DNA of 64,000 nt from Porphyra umbilicalis (lineage: Eukaryota; Rhodophyta; Bangiophyceae; Bangiales; Bangiaceae): assembly GCA_002049455.2 (NCBI GenBank), contig KV918856.1, positions 124,001 through 188,000 of the forward strand, read 5' to 3'. The notes beneath the pieces were generated by a model. The model saw only the letters and a list, made by a program, of their open reading frames with translations, made no database searches and was not told the origin of the DNA. How positions within the stretch are numbered: the first letter of the stretch is position 1; each line of letters opens with the position of its first letter. The translations under genes and the position numbers were made by a program. Positions 11,459 to 24,229 of the stretch are shown piece by piece.

Positions 11459-12432
11459 ATGAACATGGACGCCGAGTGGTCGGTGCCCGCGGCGCTCGAC
11501 TTGTCGGCGCTGGAGCTGTCGTCGCTCGCCGACGCGGGGGATCCTGGCCACTGTGGCGGCCCGCCGGCGACGGCGCCGTGCCTCGGCTCCACCGCCAGCG
11601 GCGGCTCCCTCGCGTCGCTCGACGACGTGGAGCAGTTCAACTCGGCGTGGTCGTCGCTCGCCGCCAGCGGCTACGCCGCCGCCGTCTTTTCTCCCGTGAC
11701 CCCGTCGGGCGTTGGGGGCGCCGCCCCCTCCGCCGCCGCCGCCGCGGCGGCCGCCGCCGCTGTCGTCGACAAGAAGCCATTTCACGACGGGTGGGCCGAC
11801 CGCGCGGCCGCCGCCCCGACGGCGGCGGCGGCAGAGCTGCTCTCCCCAGCTGCCGCGTCTGCCTTTTACGCCGCCGCCGTCGTCAGCGCGCCCGGCTCCG
11901 CGTCGGCCGATGACCTCCTCCGCGCCGACCCCGACTCCCTCACCGCCACCGACCGGCGGCAGCGGCGGCGGCGGCTGCGGTCGCTCAAGCACCCCCGCGG
12001 GCGGTGGGGGTCTGCCCTCGGCGGGGGCGTCTCGAAATCCCTCGCCTCCTCCCCGCTGCCTGTGGCGTCCTCACCTGGGGGTGGGGGCGGCTTTGCGCCG
12101 CCCGTCACGCCGGGGGGGGGGGGGGGGGCTCCCCCGGCACGCCGGGCGTCGTCTGCGGCGACGGCGGCGCCGGCGGCGGCGCCGGCGGCACACCCTCGTC
12201 GGCGGCCGTCGACAAAAAGGCGGCGCGGGTGATTCGCAACCGGGAGGTGGCGTTGAAGGCGCGGCAGGCGGCCAAGGATAAGGCCGCGCGGTTGGCGGCG
12301 GAGAATGAGGCGCTGCACGCGCGCGTCGCGGCGCTGGTGGCGGAGAATGAGGCGCTGACGGCGGCGGCGGGGGCGCTCCGCTCGCAGGTGGCCGTTCGGG
12401 AGGAGGTGGGGGCGCCGAGGACATGGGCGTGA
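11459..12432 (+). CDS. bZIP transcription factor (frame changes at a G17 run)
   Basis: ATG 11459 opens a frame for an Ala/Ser/Gly-rich N-terminal region of about 215 residues, a likely activation or disordered region. At a run of 17 G (12112-12128) the frame must move by one or two bases to reach the C-terminal bZIP domain, which ends at a TGA at 12430-12432. The domain has the textbook spacing: Asn-x7-Arg in RNREVALKAR, nine residues to the first Leu, then Leu every seventh residue for five heptads. It should dimerise and bind DNA in the nucleus. The run is probably 18 or 15 G in reality, or polymorphic, because no credible splice sites bridge the gap. Read literally, the first frame ends at 12232 without a DNA-binding domain. 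The subgroup is not assignable. Confidence 0.75.
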
Positions 12433-15400
12433 GGCGTGGGGGGGGGGGCGGCACCCCCTGGTTTGTCTTGGTTGTTTGCATTGTGTGTTGATTCTCGCTT
12501 GTGGTTGGGCTGGTGTTTCGTGTCGCTCGGCGCGCGGGGTGCCCGGCCGCCCCGCGGGAGGGCCGACCACCCCGGGCATGTCGTGTGTTGGCATGGATGC
12601 GGTTCTGCTTGTGTTTTATTTTTTATTCTTTGTTTGTTGGCTCACTTTGCCGCTGATGGCGGATGATGTGGGGAACGCTTCTTCTGCTTGGGCGGCGGGT
12701 TCAGGTATGGCTACTAGAGTAAAGAGGTGCCTCCTTCCCGCTGAAAACGGTTGCAAGCCAGGGAGGAGTGCCTGCTACACCGCCACAACAGGGACGTGAC
12801 CTGCATTGCTCTCTGCACAAGCATCGCATTCGTTGACTCGCCTCATGCAAGAGTGTCTGAAACGATCCCTTTGCGCACCAGGAAACACATGCGCTCGCTG
12901 TGCCTGTCACTGGACCCGGATGCGCCAGTGGCGAGATTCAACCGCTGTGCGGGGGCTTTCTCACAAGCCCCAGGGCACGCCTCCATGCGCACGCGGGGGT
13001 CACCCCGCACCCCGCCGCGGGCCACAGGTCATCCCCTTCAGAGTCGCGGAGCCCCTCATAGCTGTGGTGCACAATGCCCCCTCATACCACCGTGGCACCC
13101 GCTCATTGGCACACGCCCTGCAGACTCGTGCGTGTCCTCCCACAACCCGACGGGCGGTCGGGCAATGCCGTCGCCGCGCCCCCGCCCAGAGCATTGCCCC
13201 AAGCACATCGCCCCAGCGCATCGCCGGTGAGGGTTGCCCCAGACCAGCGGCGAGCGGCGGCGGCGGGGGCCCGCGCGAGGCCGGGGGGGTTTGATCCCCC
13301 ACCGCTGCCCGTGCATCCGCCGCCGCCCATTGGCGGGGGGGCCGCCACGCGCACCACCCCGCGCGTCGCCGCGTCCTCGGGGGAGCCCCCGGCTCCACAC
13401 GCACTGGGAGCCACCCGTGATGCGGCGGCCGCGGCGCCTGACGCAGTAGGAGGGAGTTCTGGTGGAGCGGCTCAACCGGCTGGCCGCGCACCCCCCGGCG
13501 GGGGTTCAAGGGCGGCCGCGACCTGTCCTATCTTGTAGCGCGTCGCCAAAGAATGATCGGATCCGATCAAGTTCCACAGCAAGTTACAGCGTGCTGTGAC
13601 CGTGCTGTGACCGTGCTGTGACAAAGTTTCAGCGTGCTATGACCGTGCTGTGACTGTGCTTTGAAATAAAATTGCATGCTGAGGTCTCCTGGATGGCTCT
13701 GTGGGAGGCAAGGGCGATCACAGCAATTTTAAATTCTGTGCTGTGAGCTGCTGTGAACTGCTGTGACTTACTGTGAGCGTTTCTCAGATTCGATCATTCT
13801 TTGGCGACGCGCCACAGATGGATAGAGCTTGACCGCCGCCCAGTCGACGCGCCGGTCACCCACTCCCTCGGGTGACTCTGAATTCAGAAGGGTTCCCCGA
13901 GCGCCTCGTGACAGCGCACGCTCGGACAGCCGAGCTCATCATCTGCTCGACTCCGCACCATCTTGGGGGGGGGGCCCACTCTGAGGTCAGCAGTGGATGG
14001 TGACCGCCGTGTCTTGCCAACCGCCGAGGATCCGACATGCAAGTGGCCACGGCGGCCGCTTCGCCGCGCCCGCGCGCATCCGTGCGCACGTGTCTGGCCC
14101 CCCGTGGTCTTCCAGCGGGGATTGCGTTGGGGGGTGTGCGGGATTTCCGAGCGTCGACTGCACGTGCAGCGAGTGGTGCGCACCACTCACGCGCGGAGGG
14201 GGGCAAGATGCGGGGCGGATCGCCGCGTGGGGAGGGAGGAGACGCTGTCGGCAGCGGGAAAGAGTCGGATTGGGGACAGCTGCCAAGAGGGGCACTCAAG
14301 ATGCCCAACGACAGGATGCGCTGTCTCTGTCTCGGGCGCACGCGGCACTCAGCCCGGGGACCACGGTGTTTGCTCTAGGGCCCCATCTCGAGGCGTGCCG
14401 ACCCGCCGGGGGGGTGCCCGTCAAACGGGACGGGCCGCGATGGGAGGGGAAGCCCGCGAAGAAGCGAGTACGAGGGGAACACACAAGTGGAGAAACTTGA
14501 CGCGCACGCAGCACGGGCCGACAGGGCGATGAAGACGAGCGGCGGGGGGGAGCTGGCGACGGGAGCCCCGGCGAGCCAGCGTTCCTCGGACCACGAGACG
14601 GACACGCAATGGACGATTGCATCGTACCCCAGCCGACTCTGCGTCGCCCGTCGATATGTGCCTACCGTGCCGCTGCTCGATGCTCCCTCGACGCGCCGGG
14701 ACAGTGGCAGCGGGCGCCGTGACGAGGCACTTCGTTTGATCGACGGTGATGGTACACTGTGAGAACAGCGGGGGTGGCACGCTCACGATGGTGTCGGGTG
14801 TCGAACAGTAGAAATGCGACGGAGACAGTGCGCCCGAGGCACGGCTACCAACTGGCTGGCGAAGAGCCCCAGCTCCTGAAGAAGCAAGGGCCCGTCGTAG
14901 CTGCTGCAACTCGCGACGGCCGACACCCGCCGCAGCAGTGCACGGCCAGGCGGAGCTGCAAGCGCCACGTATTTGTCTGTTTGTAAATAAGTGTCACCTG
15001 TTGGCCGCCGACCACATTCTCGATACTCAAGCTGCGCTTCATTCGCGTAGTCCTTCAATAGGCGTACCACTTTGTTTTCTTGGCCAGCCTCGTCAAAAAA
15101 AATTGCCCCATGGCATGGGGAGGTGGCCTCCGGCTCACCGCCCGGCCGGCTCTCCCCGCGACCGGTCCGAGGCACCACGATCTACGGTTCTGGCGCCACA
15201 TGGCGTGTGGCCTCCAAGCCAATGTGGCGCAACCGAGTGGCGCCACCAGCTCGGCGCCACATCAACAACGGCGCGTCTCGGGCCGGAGGTCTGCCTCTGG
15301 CGACAGCGTCAGCGGCCACAGAAGCAATGACCGTGACCAGCTCCGCATGCGTAGCTGACACTGCCCGCATTGTCAATGCCATGCGCGTTCGAGCTCACGG

Positions 15401-16708
15401 CCTGGGCGTCAGTGATGGCCAGTCGTCGCGGCAGAGCAGGCGGTGGTCTCAGTGCCGCCGCCGTGGCGGTCTCCGTCCACGTCTGGCGCCACCGCGGGGG
15501 GCAGCCGGGAAGCTATCACCACGGGGGGTACACGTGCTACCGCCATCACGGTGGCGCTTGGTCTCAGGCGTGTTTTGGTTGGTCTTGACCCCAGGCAGTC
15601 GCGCGGGAGGGCCCGACACGCGTGTTTCAGGCGTCCGCGGCCAAGCCATCCGCCGCCACGGTCGCGGTGGCGCGGCGCGGGGCCCTGGGCTGGCGCCGCG
15701 TTGGTGGAGCTCCGCGGAGACTATCGCGCCCACCTCAGTGCCGCCCGTGCAAGCAGACAGGGGCTCCACTACTAGAGTTCCGGCTGTGGTGGAAGCAGCA
15801 GTGAGAGGGGAATATTTGCAAACCGAGGGGCCCGTCCCTTCGTGGAGCGCGCACTCGGACAGAACGGCCACCATCTGGAAACCACAGAGCGCTCCAACGT
15901 GGACGTGGACTGGTGACAGGGGGCTGGCTGCGGCCATTGGGACTGCAGGGAATGGCAGACTATGGATGCGCGCAGCTGGCGGCCGAGCCGAGACCAGGTC
16001 CCGACAGTGCCTCGCTGGACCACACCCGCCTTGACATGGCCGCATACGGAGCCGACGGTCGTGGATACGTCACACGGGCAACCCCCCAGCTGCCATCAGG
16101 GACCGCAGCGGGGCAAATGGTGCAAAACCTACAAAATAAGTTAACCCGCAGCACCCCGACCCCGGCGCCGCCGCTATCGCCCCCCCCCCGCCACGCACGC
16201 AAACAACAGAAACGATGCAAAAAACAGAGAAACAAACCACGCAGGGGGGGGGGAGGGGGAACACAGTCCCACCCCGCGCCGCCGTGATCCCGCGCACCAC
16301 CCGTGGGTGCCGGCGGCACCATCCCCGTGGTCGGCGGCCACACGCGGCGCGTGGCCGCACGCCGTCGACCATCTCCACCGGGATGCCCCCCCGGCGGCCC
16401 CACACCGCCCGCCACGCAGCCCACTCCCCAAATACGCATGCGGCGGAGCAACAATCTAGACGCACCTACACAGGCGGCAGCCGCCGCCACGCAGCCCCAC
16501 ACCACCTGCTCGCCATTTCTCACCCACCAAAAAAGTACCCCCTGTCATCCGCTCCAGGGCCAATGAGGCCGGCCAACCCCGCCTCTGCCGGGAGGCCTGT
16601 GTGTTTGCAACGCGAGAGCTGCCCATCTTCTCCCCCCCCCACCACCCCCCCTGGCCCCGACCACCAGTGGCCGCCGTGGGCCAGGCGAGCGGTCTCCCCG
16701 CGACGCGC
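12433..16708. other. Spacer with one MITE, no confident gene
   Basis: The first 200 bases are a T-rich probable 3' UTR of the bZIP gene. Beyond it, overlapping open frames on both strands have no recognisable product. The palindromic word GGCGCCAC or close variants recurs between about 15188 and 15500. Poly-C runs sit at 16180-16195 and 16620-16660, just beyond the protease stop. The only clear element is the MITE at 13538-13812. Confidence 0.4.
13538..13812. mobile_element. MITE with perfect 22-bp terminal inverted repeats
   Basis: Bases 13538-13559 (starting GCGCGTCGCCAAAG) are the exact reverse complement of 13791-13812. The 275-bp interior has no coding capacity. It carries runs of the word CTGTGA near both ends in the same orientation: at least six in 13590-13665 and four in 13740-13780. 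Such subterminal arrays are usually transposase-binding sites. No clear target-site duplication is visible. The autonomous partner is not in this window; the Harbinger and Plavaka-like elements here have different ends. Confidence 0.8.
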
Positions 16709-17944
16709 CTAGGAGGAAGTGGTGTAGCGGTAGCTCAGGTTGCGACGGATGAAGGAGTAGTAGGTCGACACGCGGGAGAAGAAGTCGGGCCACGCCGGGT
16801 CGCAGTCCGAGGTGGTGCCCTCGTAGCTAAAGCTGACGACGCCCTCCACGTAGTAGAAGATGCGGCCAGTACGGGTGGTCGACTGGGTGAACACAGGGCT
16901 GCCACTATCACCCGAGCAGATGGCCACATTGTCGTTGATGGAGCCGCACAAGTGCGTCCGCGGGTTGTTGACCTCGTCCAATCCAATGATGTCCTTGACA
17001 AACTTGTTGCACACGGCCATGTCATTGTTGAGCATGTCCTGGTAGAGGAGCGCCTCAGAGACTGCCAGCGTCTGGCGGTTGGGGTCGGTCTGCGTCACGT
17101 TGACATTGGTCGCGCCCCACCCAGACTGGCGCAGCGTGGTGCCGACCTTGACGCGGCCGCGGTAGCCGAGGCGCGCCAGACCCAGCCCCTTCTCCTCAAA
17201 CTCCCTCGGCGCCGGCGCGTTGCGGATGGTCACAATCGCCACGTCGTTCTCAAACGTCACGTCGTTGTAGTCTGGGTGGATGACAATCTTCTCAATCTTG
17301 GCCTCAAAGCCGTCAAAGAGGCGAACGCCACCAAGCTTCACATCGTCCGACAGGGACTCGGCCTCATAGCCGGCAAAGCAATGCGCCGCCGTCAGGACCG
17401 AACGGTACGTCAGCATCGCGCCGGCGCAGTAGTAGTCGGTGGTCCCGGCAAGAAAGAAACGAGCCAGACTGTGGCGCACATGGGCAGGGGGGAGGATGGC
17501 GGGGTTGGCACAGGAACGAGGGACCAAAGCAACGCAGACAGGCGGGCAGAAAGACGTGGAGCGATCGAGTCAAAACCCGTTCCGCAGCACATCGCCCTCA
17601 CCCGTCTCACGCGTGCCGGCTGCCACGTCGACCGCCGACCCCCCCCCCCCCCTGCGGCAACCGCTGCCCCCCGCAACCCCCCTGCGCACGCTCGCGTGCG
17701 CTCGTGAAATCGGACCAACGTACAAATGGGCGCCAGAGCTGCGCTCAAACTTCTTCACTGGGCGGCCATTGATGACGCGGCGCTCCCGCTTCGGGCGGTT
17801 GAAGACCTCCACGTTGACGGGGTTGCCGCGCGTCAAGCCGACCGACCGCTTGATCTGCGCCTCCGCGGGCGCCACGCCGACCGCGGCAATGGCAACGGCA
17901 ATGGCAGCGGCAGCGACCGCGAGCGTCTTCCGCAGACCCCCCAT
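16709..17944 (-). CDS. Secreted trypsin-fold serine protease, one intron
   Basis: The model joins 17944-17724 and 17468-16709 around a 255-base intron (donor GTACGT, acceptor CACAG), giving 326 residues with a TAG stop. Residues 1-30 form a signal peptide (basic start, Ala/Val-rich core, cleavage near APAEAQ). A short propeptide follows, then the activation site Arg-Val-Ile-Asn-Gly. The S1-family triad is present: His103 in TAAHC, Asp149 in ENDVAI and Ser262 in CSGDSGSP. The position equivalent to trypsin Asp189 is Ala256, so cleavage after Lys/Arg is not expected and small or hydrophobic P1 residues are likelier. The splice was chosen because both phases agree and it restores the usual S1 N-terminal strand. 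An AAGGG microsatellite lies just upstream of the start. Confidence 0.88.
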
Positions 17945-17980
17945 GATGGATGAGGAGGGGGGGGGTGGGGGGGGGGGAAG

Positions 17981-18022
17981 AAGGGAAGGGAAGGGAAGGG
18001 AAGGGAAGGGAAGGGAAGGGAA
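17981..18022. repeat. AAGGG microsatellite in the protease 5' region
   Basis: About eight units of AAGGG lie 40-80 bases upstream of the protease ATG, probably inside its 5' UTR (CCCTT repeats in the transcript). G runs precede it at 17957-17977. Confidence 0.85.
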
Positions 18023-21000
18023 GGAAGAAAGGGCCGTGGACGGAGGCGGGCGCGTGGGGATGATGCTGCCACGTCGGGGGCGCGCCACCAAGCGAGCGAG
18101 AGAGTGGAGGACGAGCACGAGCGGCGCGTAGCCGTGCGGGTGGGGGCCACACCCATAAAACGGCGGCGGTCGGTCGACGCGGCGGCTCTGCGGCACGGGG
18201 CGGGGCGCGTCGGCTGCTGCTCGCGGTGCAGGCGGTGAGGTTGGCTGGCCCGTCTGCAGTCCCTGTGGTGTGCTGTGGCGGACGGGCGGTGGCACTCCCC
18301 GCCGATGGCGGACGGCCTAAATGGGGGGGGGGGGGGGGGGGGGGGGGAGGGGGGGGCCCCGCGCAGCCGCCGTCGCGCCGCCGGGCGGCCGCGCACGTTC
18401 CCGACCCGCGGCGGCTGCGCGCGCGCGCGCGGCCGCGCGGCGGCGCGCGCGCGGCGCTGCGGGGGGCCGGGGAGGGGGGGGGGCGCCCCAACCCGCCGCG
18501 CGCCGAGGCGCGGCGGCCGCCCGCCCGGCGGTGCCGCCGCGGGGGGCGCCGGCCAACAGGGCGTGGCAGGCGCGACGCGGCGGACACACCCCCTCGCGCG
18601 GGGTCGGGGGGGCGGGGGGGGGGGGCGCTCGCCCGCCGGGCTTGACACTCCCGGCTCCTGGCGGCGGGCGCGGCCGGCAGCTGGCGCCCGCGTGGCATGC
18701 CAACCCTCCCCCCCCCGCCCCACCCAGGCGTGCCCTCCCACCGCCGGGGGGGGGGGTCGCCCACTGCCGCCGCCGCCGCCGCCGGCGACGGGCGCGTCGC
18801 CGCGGCCCGCCCGCCCGTGGGGTGTGACCCTGCCGGCGCCCGCCGGGTGCGCGTCGATGGACCCGCTGTTGGCGGCGGGTTTCACGCGGTCGGCCACCCC
18901 CCCCACCCCCCCCGCGTTGCAGCCCCGTCGTTGCGCGGCGGGGACCACGCGCGGCGTCCCCCCCGCTCCTCGCCTGGAGGGGCAGCTGACAGTGCAGCGC
19001 GGCGTGGCGCAGCAGCGACGGCGCTTGTGCCGCGCGCGCGCGTGGCCCGACCGCCGTCGGCCCCCGTGCGACGAGGCGGCGGCAGCCACTGGGCGCGGCG
19101 ACGCACTGGTAAAAATAGGAGGGGTTGGGAAACACACAAGTGGAAAAAAGAAAAGACACGGACCCTTGGGTCGTCCCCCCCGTTGCAGGCGCACGTAGCC
19201 TCCATCAAGGCCCGGCGGTCCCAGCGTGCCCCTCGCTGATGCCACAGTGACGCGTCTGGCGCGACGGCGGCGACGCCCGCCTAGACTGGGCCCGCCGCCA
19301 GGCCAGTGGTTGTTATCGCGCTTTGAAGCGTATTCGCGATTGTTGAATGTCAGAACTAGAATCGCTGGCGGAAGAATATTCGAAAACCTATATATAACTA
19401 TCCATTTGTATTGCTCATGCGGGTAAAACCCGGAATATTTCGTGCCCGTTGCCATATGCGCGAAATGTCTCTCACTCTTGTAGTACTCAACAACCAATCA
19501 AAGTGATGTACGCGGAGGATGTGAACCAATGAATGTCGGACACGACCACAACCGGTCTGGTGACACGAGTGAGCCAGCCGGCAACGACGGCGGTGGTTGG
19601 GGGGAGACGAGGGAAAGAAGCGGCGTTGCGGCACCGCGGGGGGCGACTGATACCCACGCTGCCGCTCCATTACATTGTAGGTGACCGCTGGCGGCGGCGC
19701 TGTTGCAGTCGTGGTGCCGTCGGCAGATGTCATCGAAGATGTGCTCGACAAAGCCGTCCTCGACGCCACCTCCACCGTGAGCGTCGTGGGGGATCTATTA
19801 CATGAGGATGAAGAGCTAGTGTAGCTGCCCTGGCAACAACAAAACATCAAGAATCTTTACGTGAGCTGGGCGTCATCACGAAGTGCTGAGAGACGGTGCG
19901 TTTGTTGCGAAGGGCTCCTGTTTCTGTCTTGTTTATCAGCTGTGTGGTGTGTGAAGCGGGGAAGGAGAATCGCATGATAGTATTCCTGTTCATGTGTCAT
20001 TCTGCTGGGCATCGTTGTACCCTCCGTCAGCACAGTTTGCTCTTCTCTACTCGGGGTCTTCTCAAAGGTGCGCACTTACCTGCTTTGTCCAGCCCTCGTG
20101 CTCTACGATTTTTTTTCCCACCTCTCTGGCGTGACACCTGGCGGTGACGCGGACGTCTCGTGCAGTTTGGCTATTCCATGCACGGCACTCGGCAGCTTTT
20201 GACAGTGCTGGCTATGGAAAGGCGCTTTCGGCAGTGTAAGCTGTGTACTCCGGCACAACTGTTTCTGCTGCACAAGAACTTTCCAGGCTAAATATTCGTG
20301 TCATCCCCCATTCAACGAGGTTGCACACGTTCTGGGGTGACCAAATTTCAATAACTATGTGATTCAGATACACACGCGATCGGCACCACTGCGCGGTGGG
20401 GATCCCCCCCCCTCCACAACGCCAACAAAAAAGCAAGCGGGACAAAACACTCCCCCTGCCGCGAGCCGCGGCAGCAAAGCCGATACAGTGGGGATACTCC
20501 CCGTCTGGTGCCGCTGCTCTCTTTCCACCCACCGCACCTGGCGTAGGGACGGGGGGAGGGGGGCGTTGCTAGACGCAGGGGGCTGCAGTTGGACGGGCCC
20601 TCTGCTCCTCCACCCAGCCAGCAATGCAAGTCGCAATGCGCCGCTGCGCCGACCGTCACTGGGCGAGGCGTTGGCGGCGGCGGTGCGGTGGCTGCGACGG
20701 CGCGTGCCTCCCCCCGCCTCTCAAAACTCTCTCTGCCGCTCGGCGCGGCGGCGGTGGTGCCGGCCCGCGCCCCCGTGGGCCTGTGGCAGCCGTCAGCCGC
20801 GTGGCGTCGTCCCGGTGGCTCACGCTGCACCCGCTGAATTCGCGTGCGCCGAGATGTGCCACGTAGGTCGGCGCTTGCAGCAGCGCTGGTCTTGAGGGTT
20901 GGGGGGGGGGGGGATTGTGATCCGGCTCCCAGCGCTTCGTGGAAACCGAGCCAATCACGGCCGCTGACGCGTTTCGGAAGTGCGCGCGCACGCCGCACCT

Positions 21001-23426
21001 CTTGACACGGCCGGCAGCCCCCACGAATGACACTTCCAGTAAATGCTCGGCCTGCTTACGGTGGTGGTGGCGCACGGGCTGTCGGCTTGGACAAAAGTCT
21101 CCATCCGAACCCCGATTTCGTCGGGCGCTGATGGCCCCATCCAAGGGGGGGTATGACGGACATTAAAGCGGCTTCTCGATGGGGATTCGTGGATGGGGAG
21201 AAGGTCCATCGGCCGATGGGGTTTTAGTCACGAGACAAACCCATCGAACACAATTGCCGCGCATCGCACGATCGAGAAGAAGTACGGAAGCACTAGAATG
21301 TAGTACTTGTAATTCGAAACCGTCTGGGAATGATGCTGGATCCTGGACAGCTGGACGTGGCGACGGCAGCTGGCATCTGGTACCGGCACGTTTACTATCC
21401 CTTTTTCTGTGTACATCGCCTTGTAGCGGCGTCGAGAGGTACAACTGATTAGAGCTGGTGGGCCCGGCGCACCGGGCAGTGCCCGACAGAGTCAAACAAG
21501 CAGAAAGTTAAGGAACGTGGCATGGGGAGAAAAACTACAACGAGGAAAAACGACCCACCAAAACTGCAAAGCATGATATACAATAAAAGAAGGCGACACC
21601 TTTCCAGGGCCCAGAGACCGTCTGGGCTCGGTGGAAGGCTGCTTGGTGCGCACGGGCAGCCACGCCACAACTCATCGTAGTCTTCGTGCTCGTCGCCCCA
21701 AGGTGAGTGCGGGCGGCAGCGCCACTGCAGGCTCGGGCACGACCGCGACAACCGCGCTAGAGAACTGTGCTGTCTCAAGAACCCTGTCGGAGTGTCGGAA
21801 GGCGTAGCAGGAAAACATACGCAAACATTGGCAGCGTCAAGCAAGAGGAACGAATCAACATGAAGGGCGCGTGGAGAAGCAATACACCGCGTTGGGAAAA
21901 AAAGCAGCACAGGACACAAACATCAACAGCGGTCAGGACCTCTGCTTTCCACCGTCCTCACAGTTAAGAATGAGCACAGGGAAGACAAAAGTGAGCCGCC
22001 TTCACGTCCAAACGACTCGATCATCGGCAGTGATGTCCTCGGAGCACAGCCGAAAGCATCCCCGCCTCCTTCGCTCCCCGTAAAGCAGAAGCCCTCAAGA
22101 AAAAGTACCTGTCAGCCACGCCGCGGACACGCTCTCTGACATAGAGAATGTGTTGTCTGCATCGATGCGCGCTGCGACGGACGCGGGGCCGTCGTCTTGA
22201 TGATGATCTGGATTTGGGCGGGCACCTCTGGGCCAGCACGCTGGCACTGATCAGGTACCGAAGGGCGGTCGATCGCCTGTGTGCGGGATCTCGATCGCAT
22301 TTACATCTCCCAAATTTCCCTTTAATTGTTATCTAAATGCAAGCTTGTGAAGGTAAATGGCATGGTCGAGCACTCAAATCGCGATCGATAGTTCGGTTCA
22401 CCGACGATCGGTCTCGATCAGCCCTACGATTGAAGACAGATCACGCGCCTCGCTGGCCCTCAGACTTCGCACAGCGCTTTCGTGGCTCACGTGAACAGAA
22501 AACAAGTCGATGCCGCGCATGATACACAGGGATGCGACGAACATCGATGCAGGTGAAAGGGAGCTGGGATGATCACTTTCGCTGCAGCCGCCTGGGACAT
22601 TGGTAGCAGTCGCGACAGTCGCGATGAGCGACAATTGGTTCTTTCCTCCTGTTCCTCCCATGTTGTGAGGCGACCACTGTGCTTCAAGAAAGAGCATTGC
22701 TTGATCCCTTCTTTTCAATGTTCACCATCAGACAGTGCGAGGGGCGATCACCACATCATGTGTACCCAAGAGGCGGCGCTTACTGTACCCACCATGACAT
22801 CACTGCATGTCATCGACCTACCGGAAACCACAAACATCGCCCGAAAGCAGTACAGCAAACCTGGCACCGTCCCGCGCTACGGAAAGAACCTGAGATCTCC
22901 TACAGAAGTTGTCAGCAGGTCGCCGTCGCCCGCCACCCTCAGGAGCCCCCCCCCTTTGACGCCGATGCCCACTTGACACAGAAGCTCGCATTGACGACAG
23001 GCAGCTCCCCGCCCAAACCACTCCAGATCGTCGACACCACCAACCGCCGCCTCCGCCTCCGGCACCTACTGCCGGTGCGCCGTCCCTCATCATGTTCCCT
23101 TGCTCAACTTCTATGTTCTCGTGCCAGAAGCAAAGCAGGACAGGTGCTGCGGGCGCACGACGACTGCATTTCTGCGCCAACGTGCAGTATTAATGAACTT
23201 AGGCTCCACATCTGTTGTCAGAGTAGAGAATTGCCGGTTGTCGAAGCGGACTGCATCCAGTATCCAATCATCACTTGCCGCGTACATCTCCGCCCGTTGT
23301 AACACTGCATGTACAGCCGTTTCCGACCTCGAGACCCGGCCGCATCCACGTCTCGGTGGGGATGCTGTTCCCATCCCCGGACGGATCGGATGGAGTTTTC
23401 GATGGGCCAGAATTGCCCATCTACGT

Positions 23427-23451
23427 CCCATCCAAACGACGTTTGGATGGG
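23427..23451. repeat. 25-base perfect palindrome
   Basis: CCCATCCAAACG and its exact reverse complement flank a single central A. It lies within a cluster of GATGGG/CCCATC words. It could be a dimeric protein-binding site or the remnant of a foldback. Confidence 0.6.
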
Positions 23452-24149
23452 GGATGGGACATGATGGGGGTTGGATGGCGATTTTGTCCTTGCCGACAAC
23501 CGAGCGCCCTGCGCCCTGTTGGCCGCCAACACGGCTTGAGGGCGGCCGAGGCCACGCCGCCGTGGCCAATCGCCGCGGCGGGTGGAGCGGCGACGGTAGC
23601 TGGAGGAGCGGCTGGAGGAGTGGCTGGGGTCCGAGTTGGGGGTTGGGGGGGGGGGGGCTTCCTCCAACGCCGCGACCCCCAACCGTCGGCAACCCCCACG
23701 GTCGCGGGCGCCCCCGCCCCCGTTGGCGCGGGGTCCGCGGCCGCCACGGTGGCGGCCGCCGCGCCATGCTCGTGGCGCCGCACGGTAGCGGGCGTGTGCG
23801 CGCGGCTGCTGCTCCGAGGTTCCATGACCGTGGGCGTCGTCCTCGTCGGCGTCGGCAGCGATGGCGGCGTGCGTGCGTGCGTGCGCGCGGGCAGAATCGT
23901 GCCACTTGCTTTCCCCGCCATCCCATCACCGAGGCGCTGTCCTCCAGCGCCGGGTGCCATAGTCCGCTGCCGTCCGCGGCCGAAAATAGAAGGGAGCCGG
24001 CGGCGATCTTCTGTATACCCCCGCATATCCGACTCACTCAGCTTTGTTTGGCGGCAGAGCGCCGCCCATCGGCGACGCGTGAGTCCGCCCAGCCACCGAC
24101 GGTTCGCAGCAGTCCACCCTGTGTTGGATCCGCGGCGGGCGCCGGCGCA

Positions 24150-24229
24150 GCCATGGGGAAAGTGCCGACCACGGAGGGCGGACAATCATACGATTGTCCT
24201 CCCTCCGCGGGTGGAACTTTCCCCATGGC
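24150..24229. repeat. 80-bp imperfect hairpin
   Basis: The ends GCCATGGGGAAAG and CTTTCCCCATGGC pair perfectly over 13 bases. Pairing continues through CGGAGGG/CCCTCCG to GACAATC/GATTGTC around a 4-base loop, with small mismatches between. It may be a very small foldback element. Confidence 0.6.

Noticed and set aside
15072-16034. 320-codon plus-strand ORF and its antisense partner
   Set aside because: No motif, both strands equally open, and it contains repeated GGCGCCAC words rather than protein-like periodicity.
14475-19150. Shared motif AACACACAAGTGGA at about 14480 and 19132
   Set aside because: A 14-base match is expected by chance in 64 kb and the flanks do not extend it.
18226-19497. 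Several ORFs over 300 codons around a 25-G run
   Set aside because: Near-pure G/C sequence is open in all frames; the translations are Gly/Arg/Ala/Pro only.
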